Source: Phoebastria nigripes (Eukaryota > Chordata > Aves > Procellariiformes > Diomedeidae). From it: a DNA stretch of 64,000 nucleotides. How positions within the stretch are numbered: position 1 is the stretch's first letter; each line of letters begins with the position of its first letter. Below are positions 48,261 to 61,244 of this stretch, in pieces. The notes under the pieces are model-generated. The model was not told where the DNA came from. It ran no database searches and was given only the letters and a program-made list of their open reading frames with translations. Made by a program: the position numbers and the translations under genes. The stretch spans positions 2,115,304 through 2,179,303 of the forward strand of contig JAYKAV010000112.1 in the NCBI GenBank assembly GCA_035582835.1. The letters run 5' to 3'.

Positions 48261-51200
48261 CTCTTCAGAGTTGTATTTGCTGGATGTACCTTTACCAAGT
48301 GGCTCACTGTACCTTGAAAAGGCAGCCTCCTACTTTCTCTTGCTTTGCCATAACTTCACGTTAGGCTGAAACTTCACATAGCAGCAGCACTCACTTTCAG
48401 ACAGGAAAGAATCATTAAGTGAGCCTAGTCCCCTTCTCAAACAGGACAGCCTAGATGATAAGTCTTTTTTAACATCGAAACAGAACACCACATCCAAATA
48501 CCACAAAACTAATCAACCTGTAGAAGAGAAGGGCAGTTCTGGGTGAAGTTGTGAGAACTCCCATCCTCACTAAACCTCTTTTCAAGAGTATTTGCTCTTT
48601 CTGGAGTAGTGATAAAGGAGCATCCCTGAGCAGCGGGGAGAGGAGAAGCCTGTCCTGCTTTCTACTCCTCCTTCCTGCTGAAGAGCAGAGGCCAGGCAGG
48701 CAGCCCAACCCCAGGTAGAAGCATCGCAGGGAGAGGCACAAGGTTAGTGCAGTACATACTGAAATAGACACGAGACCTATGAAGATTGGTATTATTTGGT
48801 ATCTGGGGCTATTTTAAAAGCATTATCATCGTTGCGCTAAGTGCTATGGGACAGTCCAGTTAAGAAGTCCTTGTCTGTCAGAAGGGATGTAGAAAGAAGA
48901 GCTCCTTAGGTGGTAAAGTCACCCAGCAGGAGCCTGTGCTCTCCTTGACAGCATAACAAGAGAGGGAGAGAGATTAACAGCTCTTCCAATAACTGGCCAC
49001 TTCTTTTATTCCATGTAATGGCAATAGGGGAGAGCACTATTATGTCAAGAATCTGGTACTCTTGGCTTTTCTCTAATCTGGAACTGAATGTCCACACTAT
49101 CCTGGCAGCAAAGAAGTTGTTTTTGTTTCCTTGTGTTTCTCTGCAGTCTTAAAAAAGGAAAATTAAAAAATGTTGAGGTATGGCCCTTCTGTAGCTGAAA
49201 GGGGTTGGAGTGGGGCAAATGGAAATAACCTCTTCTTCACTATTTATTAAGTTCTCTCATTGCTTTGACCACTGCTGCTTTGAAATGATGCCCCATTTCA
49301 ATGATTTATCAAAAATCACATTGATATGGGTCCATCTGCATGAAAACCCTATGTACAGATTCCTCATTGATGGGAACACTATAGGAATTGATGTTATAAT
49401 TTATTATTACAAATTTCTAATGCTTCTAATAGAAGAATGAGATCTGTAAAGAGAGCTCTGATGAAAACTTTTAGACAAAAATAATCTTTAGGCCTTTCCT
49501 TTCCAAACATAAGCCAATTAAGTTTTGAAGGATAAGTGCAGCTATTTTCCTATGGTAATCAATGTATTTTACACACAGTTTTCTATGTATTATGCTATGC
49601 AACAATCAACTGAGAAACAACTGAGAGAGATTCAATGGCAGAGGTTAATAACCCAAGACAACATCACATCCAAGGCAGCCTATTTGTGCATGTCACAACA
49701 ATGATAGATAAGTAGTCTGAAGGGTGCAAAGATAAAGATTAGGCACTCTCTAAATGTATTTTTATGTGCAAAGTCTACAACTTAAAAGCTTACCCTTTAT
49801 AAAAGTTCAAACGAATCCTTTGAAAGCAAAAAAAGAGCTTCTTTGAAGTGCTTCTTAATGCACCCAGCAAAATAGAAGTAAGAAATTAAACAGATTGGGT
49901 ATTGGCAGGAAAAGGACTAATTAACGTAACCAGATAGGTGGCAAGCTTCAAATATGACTGTAGTAGTGCACTTATGTTAGCACCAAGGGATGAACTCATG
50001 TACTTAAAAAATCATAAGACTGTGACTGAGTCTCTGGATTGATAGGAAAACTGAAGACTACAAAGTGCTTTATGTTCTAGAAGTGCCTGTTTTCCTCCAT
50101 TGGCCGCAAAGGGATTGCCTCACATGCAAATGGCATGCAACGTTGGCTGCATCCAACTGAAATGGGAGATACTGGTAAAGCAAGGCCAAATTATGCCAAT
50201 CCATCCCCAGCAAAACTAGTATTATGGTGATGTTACTACACAGATGAAGGATCAAGCAGCCAGTAATCTCACGGAAATAATCCCACATCCTCATAAAATA
50301 TTTACCAAAAGTATCACCTTGTCCTCTGCCCCATTTCAGTCCACATCATACTTGCTCTTGGCTACCATGTCTATTGACGATGTAAGCAAGCAATGTGTTG
50401 CTCAGAGCTCAGATCCCAATGGCACAGGGGCACCCACTTAATGTGGTCTGATGTTCCAAACACATCTTCAGGCTCATTGCCTGAGGATGACTGAAAGCTT
50501 GAGGTCACAAAGTAAAATCAAAGCTGTATTCAAAAAATCATCCTCATGACTGCATGACTTAGATGCTTACATATGATAATGTAGTCCTTGAACAGCATTA
50601 AAAACAGAATACAGTTGTTTCCAGTTGACAAACAAGGTGCAAGATGTCTATTAGCCCAGTCCCTGTGCTTTTTATGCCCCATGCAAAGAGAATTAGAGTC
50701 AGTGGAAAAGCTTCTGCTGAGTTTGGACTAAGTACTTACCACAGCAAGAGGTGTTTCTCGGGCAGGGCGAATTACTTTGGTTCAGAAATCTCTCTCATCT
50801 TGTCTGTCATTTTTTTCCACCAGTATAATAGCAATGAAGGTATTCAGTGTGAATAAAAAAAGGAAATGCTTGAGGGGACTTTGGAGCATCTTAAATCCTT
50901 TCTTTCCTCTCCCTAGCTACCCTTCTTTTATTTAAAAGTTATTGAAAGCTGGACTATATATACCAAGAAATTTCCAGAAACCACCGAGACTGAAGTTTTC
51001 ACAAGACCAGAGTCTGGGTATGAACCCCTTTGAGTTACATTGCTTTTTAATATCTTGTTGATCGAGGCTCAGCTGAAGCTTCAGTGAGAGACTCGGCAAC
51101 ACACTTACTGCGGTTCACTGACCAGCTTTCTTCCTTCTCCTAGGCGTAGGTCCTATTTCATATTCATTTAAAAGGAAAATCTCTCTCTACTCCATACCTT

Positions 51201-54200
51201 CCAAACCACCATCACTGCTGTACAAATCATGAGTTGTCATGAAAAGAACCAGAAAACCTCCATTTTGTTTCATACTTTCTATCACCTTAAGGGTTTATGA
51301 GGATGTGATTTCACTTATTTGAACAGCAACCATTTTTTATTCCTGCTAGTCTGTGTTAAGAGGGATTTAACGCTTGTTTAATGAAGCCTGGAGAAACAGA
51401 GATGTTATTCTGCTTCTGTCCGCTTAGCTGCTTTGTTAGGAGTTGTAATATCTCTTACAGAATTTTACCCATTAGTTTTTCAGTAGCAGTATTTTTCAGT
51501 TTCATGGGAATTACAGCATATACTAATCTTTTAAGGAAAATCCTGCTCTTTGCTCTAGCATGCATTATAAACAGCCTTCCTGGGGGTTTTGTCTTTTAAT
51601 CTCATTACAATGATTTATTTGTTTTTATCTATTTTCTCTTTGAAATCAGGTATTTAAAAGTGGTGTTTAAAAATTTACTTAGGTATTTGTGTACTGAAAA
51701 TTTTCCAATGAGATACACAAATGTTTCTTTTAAATATCAAATACTGTTCAAAAATGCAACTTTAGAAAAAACATTGGGTTTATATAGTATTGAATGGAAT
51801 ATTTTGCTGAATATGTCTTTAGGACTGCCTTTCCAACATTAAGATTCTTTTTCCTCCTTCCCTGCTTATTTTTAGGGTAATTTGGAGTTTAGTTATATTA
51901 GGAGTTGTATTTATTATTTGAGTTATCATGCAACGCTGTCTTTTCTTTTTAATTCTCTTGGCTAGAGCATTTGTTCTATTATCAGTTGTTTCACTGAATA
52001 TTACAATATTTGATACAAACAGGTATTTCTTAGCTTAAACATTCAATTGAACTGTCTGCCCCGAGGGTAAAAGTTTGTCCTTGATAAAGATGAGCTTTCT
52101 CCAGGGACGGCTGAAGGCCATGGAGCGATCTTTCAAAGGACTAAAGGCAATAACAATTTGAGCTTTCAAGTTTAAAGAACATTTCTTTGACCCTGCTTCA
52201 TATAACAAACTTACAGTAAATGTATGCAGGATAAATTTAATAAAATAAACAAAATATTTCACTGCACACAGTTCTTCCCTTGGGGTATAGGGAAAAGAAT
52301 AAACATGCAACAGATGTTAGTCATTACTAAAGGCATGGGAATAGCATGGCGAAGGGAACAGTCTGAGAACCAATGCACGCTGCAACTTCTATATGATAGC
52401 TATGCAGCGTATGTTTTCATTGCCATTCATAGCTCATTTTAAACAAGTTTTATTTCCAGAGCTGACTTCTTCATTTAGGTTCCATCTCTTGTGTTGAGGG
52501 TGGAAAGTGAGGGAACTGGGGGAAGTGAAGTACTCCTTCAAAGACAAAACTAGCCAGGTACCTTCTCTAGGAGCTTCCAACAGCAGTTACTGTCCCTCCT
52601 CGCACAGCCCTCTCTCACCGTCTTTGCAAATTTTAGTGTAAAAAACACCCTGATGATGAATACTGGAAATATTTCTTTCTAGAACTGTCCTACATGGATT
52701 CCAGAGCCTCGGTGAAGGCAGACTGAGGGGGGTTTGTACTTACTGTTTTAGAGCTACAGGTTTAGTAGGGGAACTCTCCTATTTTTTTTCCAGATTTCGC
52801 TCATATATATCAAGCTGGCTTGGAGTCTCATGAAATAAATTTTAACAGGGAGAATAAGTAATATAAGCCTTTAAGTACTGTCACTGCTGAGATCACAACG
52901 GATTCTTCTAAACCGTTGTTTTGAAAAATCATTTTTCTCCTCTTGGACATACATTGTTTCTCTCTGTTACTTCTGTTAAAAGTCCCCATAAGAGTAACAA
53001 CATCCTTCAAGACTAGGTAAGAACAATCTGCATTCAAAGCAAAGCGTGATCTGAATCTGTAACATCAAAACTTTGCAGAGCTATTAAAATTCATGTTCTA
53101 GAAGATGTAGCTTGATATTCTTTATTGCATCACTTGGAAAAGGAACCAGTTTTTAAATATTACTGAAAAATACATTAGAAAAGTGTAATCCAGTTTGCTT
53201 TCTAAGTCAGGAGGCTTTTATATTACATAACAGTTCAGAAGGAACTTTTGCTTACTTCTATAAACATAAAACGTCCACTCCAAAGCTCTGCATACTTTGT
53301 GTGCAAAACTATCTTATTTTGGGGTTTATTTACTTGTGCTTCTTGATGGGGAAAAAACACCCACATAAAATATGATAAAGAAAATCAGCATAATGCATAG
53401 TCTTGTGTGACTTCAGCTGTTACGAGTCAGTATGAAGCCTTCCAGCTCCCACAGTTGATGGTGCATTACATAAGGGTCAATATTTCCAAAATATTTTTTA
53501 ACAATAGGAACTATTAGAGCATCCAAATATTGGCTCGGGTTTCTAAACATAGTTGGTTTCTCTAGAAAGGTCAGTTTCTCTTTGAACAAGTTTTAAGAGC
53601 AAAATATAAAACAGTTTTTTAGAAGAGTAAAACTGACAAATTCCTGATTCAGTCCAGATGGTGTGGGGGTTTGGGTTTTTCTTTAAGTAAATCTATCTTC
53701 CATTTCATAATTTGAAAACCTAGGTAAACACTAAATAAATACATAAATAAACTGTTGGGGGCCTTGTGTAAATGTCTTGTCCGAGGAGTTCTAGCAACTG
53801 TTTACGGGACTGATGAGGGTGAACAGGAAAAATATAATAAAAAAGCATTCAGGGATAACAGTTACAGGGCTCAAAGCCTCCAAACAATCACGCTACTTAT
53901 TTTCTGCAGCTGTCTAAATAGGCCTAACTGCAGGTAATTAAGTTTGAAAGAGTGCTGTCCAAGGACACAGAAAAGAAGTAGAATCACTCTGACACTCTGA
54001 ATTCATTCAGATGTAGGATTGTCAGATGTGGTCTTTCCCTTGACACTGATATTGAATGGATTTATGATGAAATTGGCTCTCACGCTCTCTTGTCCATCAC
54101 CCAATGTTACACACGATTTCCTACCACACACCTTTTCATGCACTCTTTCGCTTGGTCACAAGGTGAAATCAAGGTCTCATTGAAGATTACTTGCACTGTT

Positions 54201-54898
54201 ATCTTCACTGGCACCAAAACTGGTGCTCCAATGAGACACAATTCAAACAGTCTTCTACCACTGCATGAGACGAAAAATAAAATTCACACAAACAAATATT
54301 TACAAACTTGATAGCTGCGGTTAGCATCCATAATGTATTTTCAGGCAACTAAATAAGTGGATTCCTTTGCAAAAGCTTTGCATTCCTGGGAGATCACATC
54401 ATAGAAAAAAAATTTTATTTGGTTCCTAGAACTTTTTGAAACAGTTCAGCAGGCTTCCAAACACCCTTCTTACATGATAGGCATCGTCAGTATTCTAACA
54501 ATTACTATTTTATCAGTGTTGCTGTTCATTTCTCAGAGAAGACTCCATATCTGAACACTGTTGAAAAGACTCTGTTATCCTCCTGCAGAGTGAATTATTT
54601 CCCAAGAACACTAGAATTCATTCTTATCCTATAGTGTTTTAAGTTACTCTTATTTGAGTTCAATTCTTGAAAAATGAAATCCTGTCTAAAATACTTCCCA
54701 TGGAGTTTTTATTCTTATTTCCTAAAACAATTTTTTCAATTTCATAGGGAAAAAGTCATTCAGGTTTGAGTAAAAAGGGAAAAAAAATCCTTTGAATTCA
54801 CTTGACCTTTCCTAGAACAGGAGTAATCATTTCCATTTTTCAAAGCAATATTGTGCTTAAAGAATATCTTTGTTCACCTTGTGATGGAGATTACTGTT
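48261..54898. other. Long gene-free stretch
   Basis: No gene, RNA or clear repeat was found. It is AT-rich with chance open frames of 100 codons or less and a short TAAA-type run at 53731-53753. No ambiguous bases occur from here to the end of the window. Confidence 0.45.
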
Positions 54899-55127
54899 GA
54901 AGTTCCATCTGAACACAAGAAAATACATTTTTACTGCAGTAGTTGTCAAACACCAGAACAGGTTGCCCAGAAAGCTTGCAGAGTTTCCATGTGTGGATTC
55001 GTTAAAAACCCAGCTGGACACGGTCCTGGGCAACCTGCTCCAACTGACCATGCCCTGTGCAGGGGGTGGGACTAGATGATCTCAAGAGGTGCCTTACAGC
55101 CTCAGCCATCCCATGATTCTGTGATTA
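54899..55127 (+). mobile_element. CR1 LINE 3' end (short, decayed)
   Basis: The plus strand carries the last ORF2 codons and the 3' UTR of CR1. Around 54899 it reads KFHLNTRKYIFTAV (the usual IRK.FFT region), then VKHQNRLPRKLAE, SLKTQLDTVLGNLLQL to 55040, then GGGACTAGATGATCTCAAGA and a tail with CCATGATTCTGTGATT at about 55110-55127. One 60-codon frame (54897-55079) spans the coding part. The LDTVLGNLL ending differs from the [13 protein letters not shown] ending of the copy at 39440, so these are different CR1 subfamilies. It is 5' truncated to about 230 bp and cannot encode anything functional. Confidence 0.92.
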
Positions 55128-56264
55128 CATGTGAAATAGAAACATCAAGGTTCTTCATCCATCAGGACTGTGTATAAAAAACCTTGGAATATTTGCCTCA
55201 AAACAAACCCCAGAAATAAATATAAGCATTTAAATTAAAAAGCAAACAAACAAACAAACAAAAATTACTATTACACGAACATCTAGTAAGTTGGGCAATG
55301 TTTGTTGAAAGGCATATCAACACAACAAATAATAAAATTCCAGGCTTAAAATATCTGAGATGCAATCACAGGACCTTAAACAACGATATCCCCTGTATCC
55401 TCCACTCTAATGTCCTGTCTTTACCTGTACCGTACTTTACAGTGTCAAATCATCTTTTAATCAGTATTATCATACGTGGAGCTTCCTATATTCTACATGA
55501 GATCATATTTCTCTCTGTGCAGAAGGCCCTTACAAGAAATTGGTCAAGAAGAAACTTGCAGTGTATAGTCCCTTCCTCTTTCAAACCCAGCCCATAAAGA
55601 AACTATAAACATTTCACAACTGTGTAGAGGGTTTTCTTGTTTCCGTCATTCCCCACTGACATCAGAATCTCATAGTCTGATGAACAGAAATCTAAATTCC
55701 CACTCTTCTTTTGTTAAGAATAAATCTGTAAATTTAAGTATTTACACTGTGTTTTTCTTCAACAGATATTTTTTATTTCTCACCTTTGAATCTTGCAGTT
55801 AGCAAACTTGTAAGTTAAAAATAATTGTAAGTTAAATGAGCAGTAATCTAAATGGCACTGCAGTATGAGTGCCACAAGAAAACCCCGTAACTTTAATTGC
55901 TAGGATATGGCCTCTCTTAGAAAGCAGAGTTTCCAACCTGGCTTCCCATTCCACAACCCAGATACCCCTGCACGCAGAACGTTATCTTCCCTTAGCGTTG
56001 CCCTGTCTCTCCACAAACCCCTCCTAAGGTCTCCTCCTCATCTAGAAGTTTGTACAGCACAGATTACAAGCTTATTAGCTGTAGCTAAAATCTCATTTAC
56101 CAGGACTAGATAGTTCTCCCTGGACCCTACTAAGTACCACTTTCACTTCTCATCTATCTCTGGCAAGTAGATTTTGAGCTGTAGCACAGACTTGCCACCT
56201 TTCATCCAAAGCTGCATTTTACTAGCGAAGGAAGCAATTTCTGAGTAATCAGTAAATTAGGCTA
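55128..56264. other. Gene-free stretch
   Basis: No gene was recognised. A (CAAA)n microsatellite of about five units lies at 55243-55264. Open frames are under 100 codons. Confidence 0.5.
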
Positions 56265-56310
56265 TAGAGCACTTTGGGATGCTTCTGGATGACAGGTGTT
56301 ATGTAAAAAG
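56265..56310 (+). mobile_element. Possible ancient SINE 3' tail
   Basis: TATAGAGCACTTTGGGATGC, then TTCTGGATGACAGGTGTTAT and GTAAA, follows the order of a tail I know from old amniote tRNA-derived SINEs and their partner LINEs (roughly AAAGCGCTTTGAGATC...GGATGAAAGGCGCTATATAAA). The similarity covers about 45 bp with many changes, and I cannot identify the tRNA-derived head upstream. Confidence 0.38.
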
Positions 56311-56905
56311 AAATCATTGCCACCAAATCATTAGTGACAAAGTCATTATTAGCTGATAGCGGGTTGGAAGTCAAAGTAAAATGAATTGCTGTTCACTTCA
56401 GTAACCCCTTTAATTTGTCACAGCCTAAACCAAAGAGCCTGTTCTGCTACATTATGTGAAAAAGGTCGCGTTAGCCATAGCTATAACTTGGTGGCTCCTC
56501 ATGACTCAGGGCAGGCATGCAGACCCCCTGCAATGCAGCATTGGTCAAAGGGCATCCTTTCAAGTGCATAGCAGCCTTCCCATGCAGGGAGGTCCTCCAC
56601 AGAGCCTTGCACGATCCAAGGGGCAACACTTTTCAGTAGTGGGCGGGCTACCTAGAGCTACCTCAGGCAGACCCTCCCCAGGCCTTCTGCCCAGTATTTC
56701 ATCCGCAAAAATAGTTTCAAACCCTAGCAAACCATATGTACAATCTCAGTTAAATTCAGGTATAACATCACAAGTTTTGTTTCTTGATTTATTTTTAACT
56801 CACTGAATCTCATTCCCAGAGTTTCTGATGATTTTCATTAGTCAGCCTGAAGATTTCATCTACATGGGTTAAAAGACATCTTCCTCCACGAAAGGGAAGT
56901 CAACT

Positions 56906-56942
56906 TGTGTATGTGTGTGTGTGCACGCACATGCACGTGCGT
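56906..56942. repeat. 37-bp perfectly alternating pyrimidine-purine tract
   Basis: A (TG)n run passes into CACGCACATGCACGTGCG without a single break in alternation over 37 bases. Such tracts favour left-handed Z-DNA under negative supercoiling. It is a degenerate TG/CA microsatellite and its function is not known. Confidence 0.9.
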
Positions 56943-58565
56943 TTTTGGGGGTGGTGGTAAGTATATCTACCTAACTTCAAAAACAGCAATCCAGCAATTA
57001 TTCTTTAAAAAGCAATCAAGTTATTATATTTATGTCTTCTAGCAGTATTTAGAGATCCAAGCTCAGTTTTGCTTACCACCACATTATATTATATATGTAG
57101 TATTGTATGTTAATAAACTAGGCAATAAATGGATCTTGCATCTAATAAATCAACAAACAAACAAACAAAACCTAAATTCAAACACTGTGTTTTATAGCAA
57201 TGCAAAGAGAAATTCAAAACTACCTTGGCAAAAAAAAAAAAAAAGTGTTTGTATTTCAAATGGTCAGTGCTGTGCTTTAACTGTGTCCTTGTACGGGAAT
57301 TCTCCAAGGAGTGCGTCAGTGAAAGAGGGACAAGCTAGTGCAAAAAGTTTATGACATATCACTGCATCTGCAAGTGTGGCAATCTGCAGTCATGTCCTGC
57401 TCTTTGCCCAGACACAATTAAGCTAGGAATCTAATGAATCTTAGTTTAGAAATCTGTGTTACATTAAATCAAGTTTTGTAGTAAAGAGGCAAATTAAGTT
57501 TAAATTAAAAAAGAACATTACTTAAAAGACCCAGCAACAAATTTAATAGCTGTCACTTTAGACATAGAGGATGAAAATAAAACACCAATGATTCCAACAA
57601 CCTTTACCATTAGAAAACGCAAATATATCTTTTGGGAGGCTGCATGTGACATATTTAATAGTTGTTACCCCATCTGAGTCTCTGGAGAACACTAACTATG
57701 AAATTCACTGTGGCTGAAAATACAAAATACAGCCAATTAAGAGAGTGCACTATTTGCCATCTCATATTTATTACTCAATGTAATAAAAACAATCATCACA
57801 TGAGTTGGCTTATTAAAAATTACAGAAGCAGCCTGCTATAGTCTCCCATAAAACCATGTGAATGACATTAGTCTAACCTTTATATTTACAATGGTCTATC
57901 CTTTACGTTTAGAGATTATAGTTGAAACTGGTAAGCAATGATTCCAAGAATGGCATACCAAGAGCTATGATAATTCAAACACAAAACACATTTCCATACA
58001 GCCAAATGCAAAGTCATACATTTATACACATGCCATAAGACACCCTAAGCAGAGGTTGTACTTTAACCCAGGAAGCAATGACTGCAAAGAATGTCGGTTG
58101 GGTCATGGTGGACAAGGAACAGACTTCCAGGATGCGTAAAAAGGTTGACACAACCATTGTTTATATGCACAAAGGAAAATGGGACATTACTCATGACTTT
58201 GCAGAGGCTTCTGGTTCCCACATTTTAAATATGATACTGAAAAGTCAGAACTAATGCAAAGACATGCACAAAATTTGAGGAGAAAGAAGTTAGAGACTAT
58301 ATTGATATATGTAGCAATGTTCCTATTTCCATTCCCATTGTTACAGAAAGGCTCACTTGTGAAAACAGAGATTGCTGACGAAGTCAGTGACAGTATTCAG
58401 CTGATTCTGGAAGAGAACAATTGTTCATATACACAGACAACATGAATAATTTAAACTAAACTAAACTTAAAGTTGCAGTTCTGAATGTTATGACATTTAG
58501 ATTAACAGGTAAAGCTCTAGTTCATCCATGTAAGGACCCTTCCCCAATTCACCTTTTCAAAGCAT

Positions 58566-58690
58566 TTAAAAAAAAAAATCCAGAAAAGAAAGGGGACAGA
58601 TTAAAAATAAAGGACAGAGAAATGTTTAAAAATAAAGACAGAAAAAAGAACAGAAAGACAGAAAGGACAGGAGTAAGGTGTAAAAAGAGA
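58566..58690. repeat. Purine-rich low-complexity stretch with a 26-bp direct repeat
   Basis: A-rich, AAAGA/GACAGA-type low-complexity sequence. TTAAAAATAAAG recurs 26 bp apart at about 58599 and 58625, each followed by GACAGA or GGACAGA. Apparent lysine-rich open frames over it are artefacts of composition. Confidence 0.75.
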
Positions 58691-61203
58691 AAGCATTCAT
58701 CTGAATATCCAATGCTAAATATTCTACATCAAAGTTGTGATGGAACTGCAAATATATTTTGAATTCACCATCTAAGTCTTCCTGGAATAGAAAGCATTAG
58801 ACCAGAAACAATCTTTGGAATACGCATTTCTCAGGCTAAGAAAATCCTCTATAATTTCAGCTGGCATGCTTTCCATGTCATAGATATATTTATGGCAGTC
58901 TGTTATCCAAACAGGCTGTTTGAACTTCACTCTGTTACAATCTATGACATATTCAATTTTCTGCCTTTGCTGCTTTCCACATCAATGGGTTTTATATTGT
59001 CTACAAGAGGTTGAGGCATTTTCCTACTGCTCACTTTAGAAGATACAGACAAAAACATGTCCTCTCTTCAAACTAATTTTTAAACACTTCTCTCATAATG
59101 CAGACTATTTCCATGACTTCTATTTGCATTTCCAGTCTCCCATAACAATTGAATAACCTTTCCTAGGTTTAATGGACTACATAAAAGCATTAGTGAGCTC
59201 ACAGTTCAGAGACCAAAAGTGTTTTAAAACAGTCCCAAACTATGTTTACGAGTTTCAAGGGAAAAAATTCCAAAGAGAGCTTGAATTTTCACCTCAGCTG
59301 GAATGATTAATTGCCATACTGCACATGCAAATTTTAGCTTTTTCGAAATCTGAAATCTGCATGAGAAATGTGTATATATGCAAGGGATTTGGAGGGCATT
59401 TTGGAAAGTGTGGCACTGCTTGTTATAACAGAAGTCATCCTCTTCCTCTCACTTTCATGATTCTTTGCCTGGCAAAAGTTCTTCCAGCATTGCCATTCCG
59501 GTTTAGTTTTGTAGCTTCATCTAGTTTCATGCACAGTTTCTTTCTGCTTCACTAGCAGAGCCTAAGACAGAGCCTGCTTGCAGTTCACCAGAAATAAGGT
59601 GATAAAATATCTAATACATCTTCAACACAAGAAGCACCAATAGTTTTCATACATCCATCTTTGAAGGCAACTTTTTATATGACTAGTTCAAAGATTTGAT
59701 AGTTTTTATAACCCTGGAGACGTTATAATTAAGAGCTCATTTACTATGAAGTAAGTATTTTGAAAATATTCGTAACTGGTGGATGAATTCCTGACCTTTT
59801 GGGATCAAAAGGAAGGGCTGCAGCCGTATTTCAGACTGGTCTTCAAAAAACAACAAGAAAGGTGTTACGGAATGCCTTTGGGTATAACCTGCATTTTTGA
59901 AACTGTGAAAGCTACCAAAGTGTTTTAATTGGTGATCTTTACCAGAACATTGGAAATACTTAAGATCCCTTAATACTATCTACAGAAACACAAGCTAGTG
60001 TTTCTCGTAAAATTTCTCAGTCCATGGTGCCATGCATTAGTCCATGGCTAGACTTCTTTGCCACTGCACTTCAGGCCTTATTCTGTTCTTGAAGCTAAAT
60101 GGTTTGCAGAATAATGTAAATGACCTCAGCAAGCACAAAGGTACTAGCAGAATATGGACCTAGATTACTATGAAGTCCCAGAAATTTAGAAGGCTTAGTC
60201 ATTACATTATTTATTTCCCATCCTCCCTCAGTTCTAAGAACCTTCTATTAGCCCTGATTGTACTTGAACAGGGAGACGTGTAGGCAAGGCTTAGCCCTAA
60301 AGGGCTTTACATTATCAATTCTCTATAGAAGAGAATTCTCCGTTAAAACTACAGTGATCTATAACAGATCCAACAAATTAATAGTAAGATAGAAAGGACA
60401 AAGAGGAAACTAATTTAACTCTTTTTCCTTGTACAGTTCATACTTCAAGCTTTTTCTGTTGACATCCCTTCCTGTTTCAAGAGCACTGGACAGCCAAGAA
60501 ACATCATTACAACCTCCTAGAAGCATATCTGTGCTGACAGTATTGGTACTGTTGGTGCAGAAAGAAGAGTAGCAGTTGGTAAGTGTTTCACTAGAAACTA
60601 AGGGAAGTTTTGGCTGTCTTACAGGCTCTTACTTACTTACTCCTATCAACATCTCCCTTGCCCCCAGTAGAGAATCAGACACACAGGCAGAACAGAAATA
60701 GTACCATGTCATACATCGTGTTAATCATTGATTCTCACAGATCTCCCAATTTAGTGAACATCTTCTTAAAATGAGCGTAGAATGCTTTCACCACAGTATT
60801 TTCAGAGGGATTTCTCATTCTGGGTCCTTCTTCTGATGAGCTTTACCTAAGAATGGAAAATTCTGCTCTGGAGCAGCAGAGAAGATTGAGTGAAGACAAA
60901 ACCCTTCGTTCTGTCCTTCCATTTCTTCCATGTCAATCCACAGAAGCAAGGGGTTGGGGAGCCTCCAGTTACCCACCCCAGACCAAAACTCTGGAACAGC
61001 AAGAGCTTAATACTGATCAGACTCTTGTCACTGGTTTGGAGAACATGCTGTACCAGTGCTTCACAGGATAAACATTGCTGTTTTATCATTACATAATATG
61101 AATGGCACATATATGGGACAGGTGAGGAATGTGAAATGCATAATCTTAGAAGAGGACCTCAAGACACTAATCAGTTCCTCCTCCAGCATAGGCACTTTGC
61201 ACA

Positions 61204-61244
61204 GCAGCAAAGCACACAGGCAGTTTGCAGGCAGCAAAGCACAC
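61204..61244. repeat. 14-bp direct repeat, 27-bp period
   Basis: GCAGCAAAGCACAC lies at 61204-61217 and again at 61231-61244, with a related GGCAGTTTGCAG between. It looks like a small decayed tandem duplication. Confidence 0.8.
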
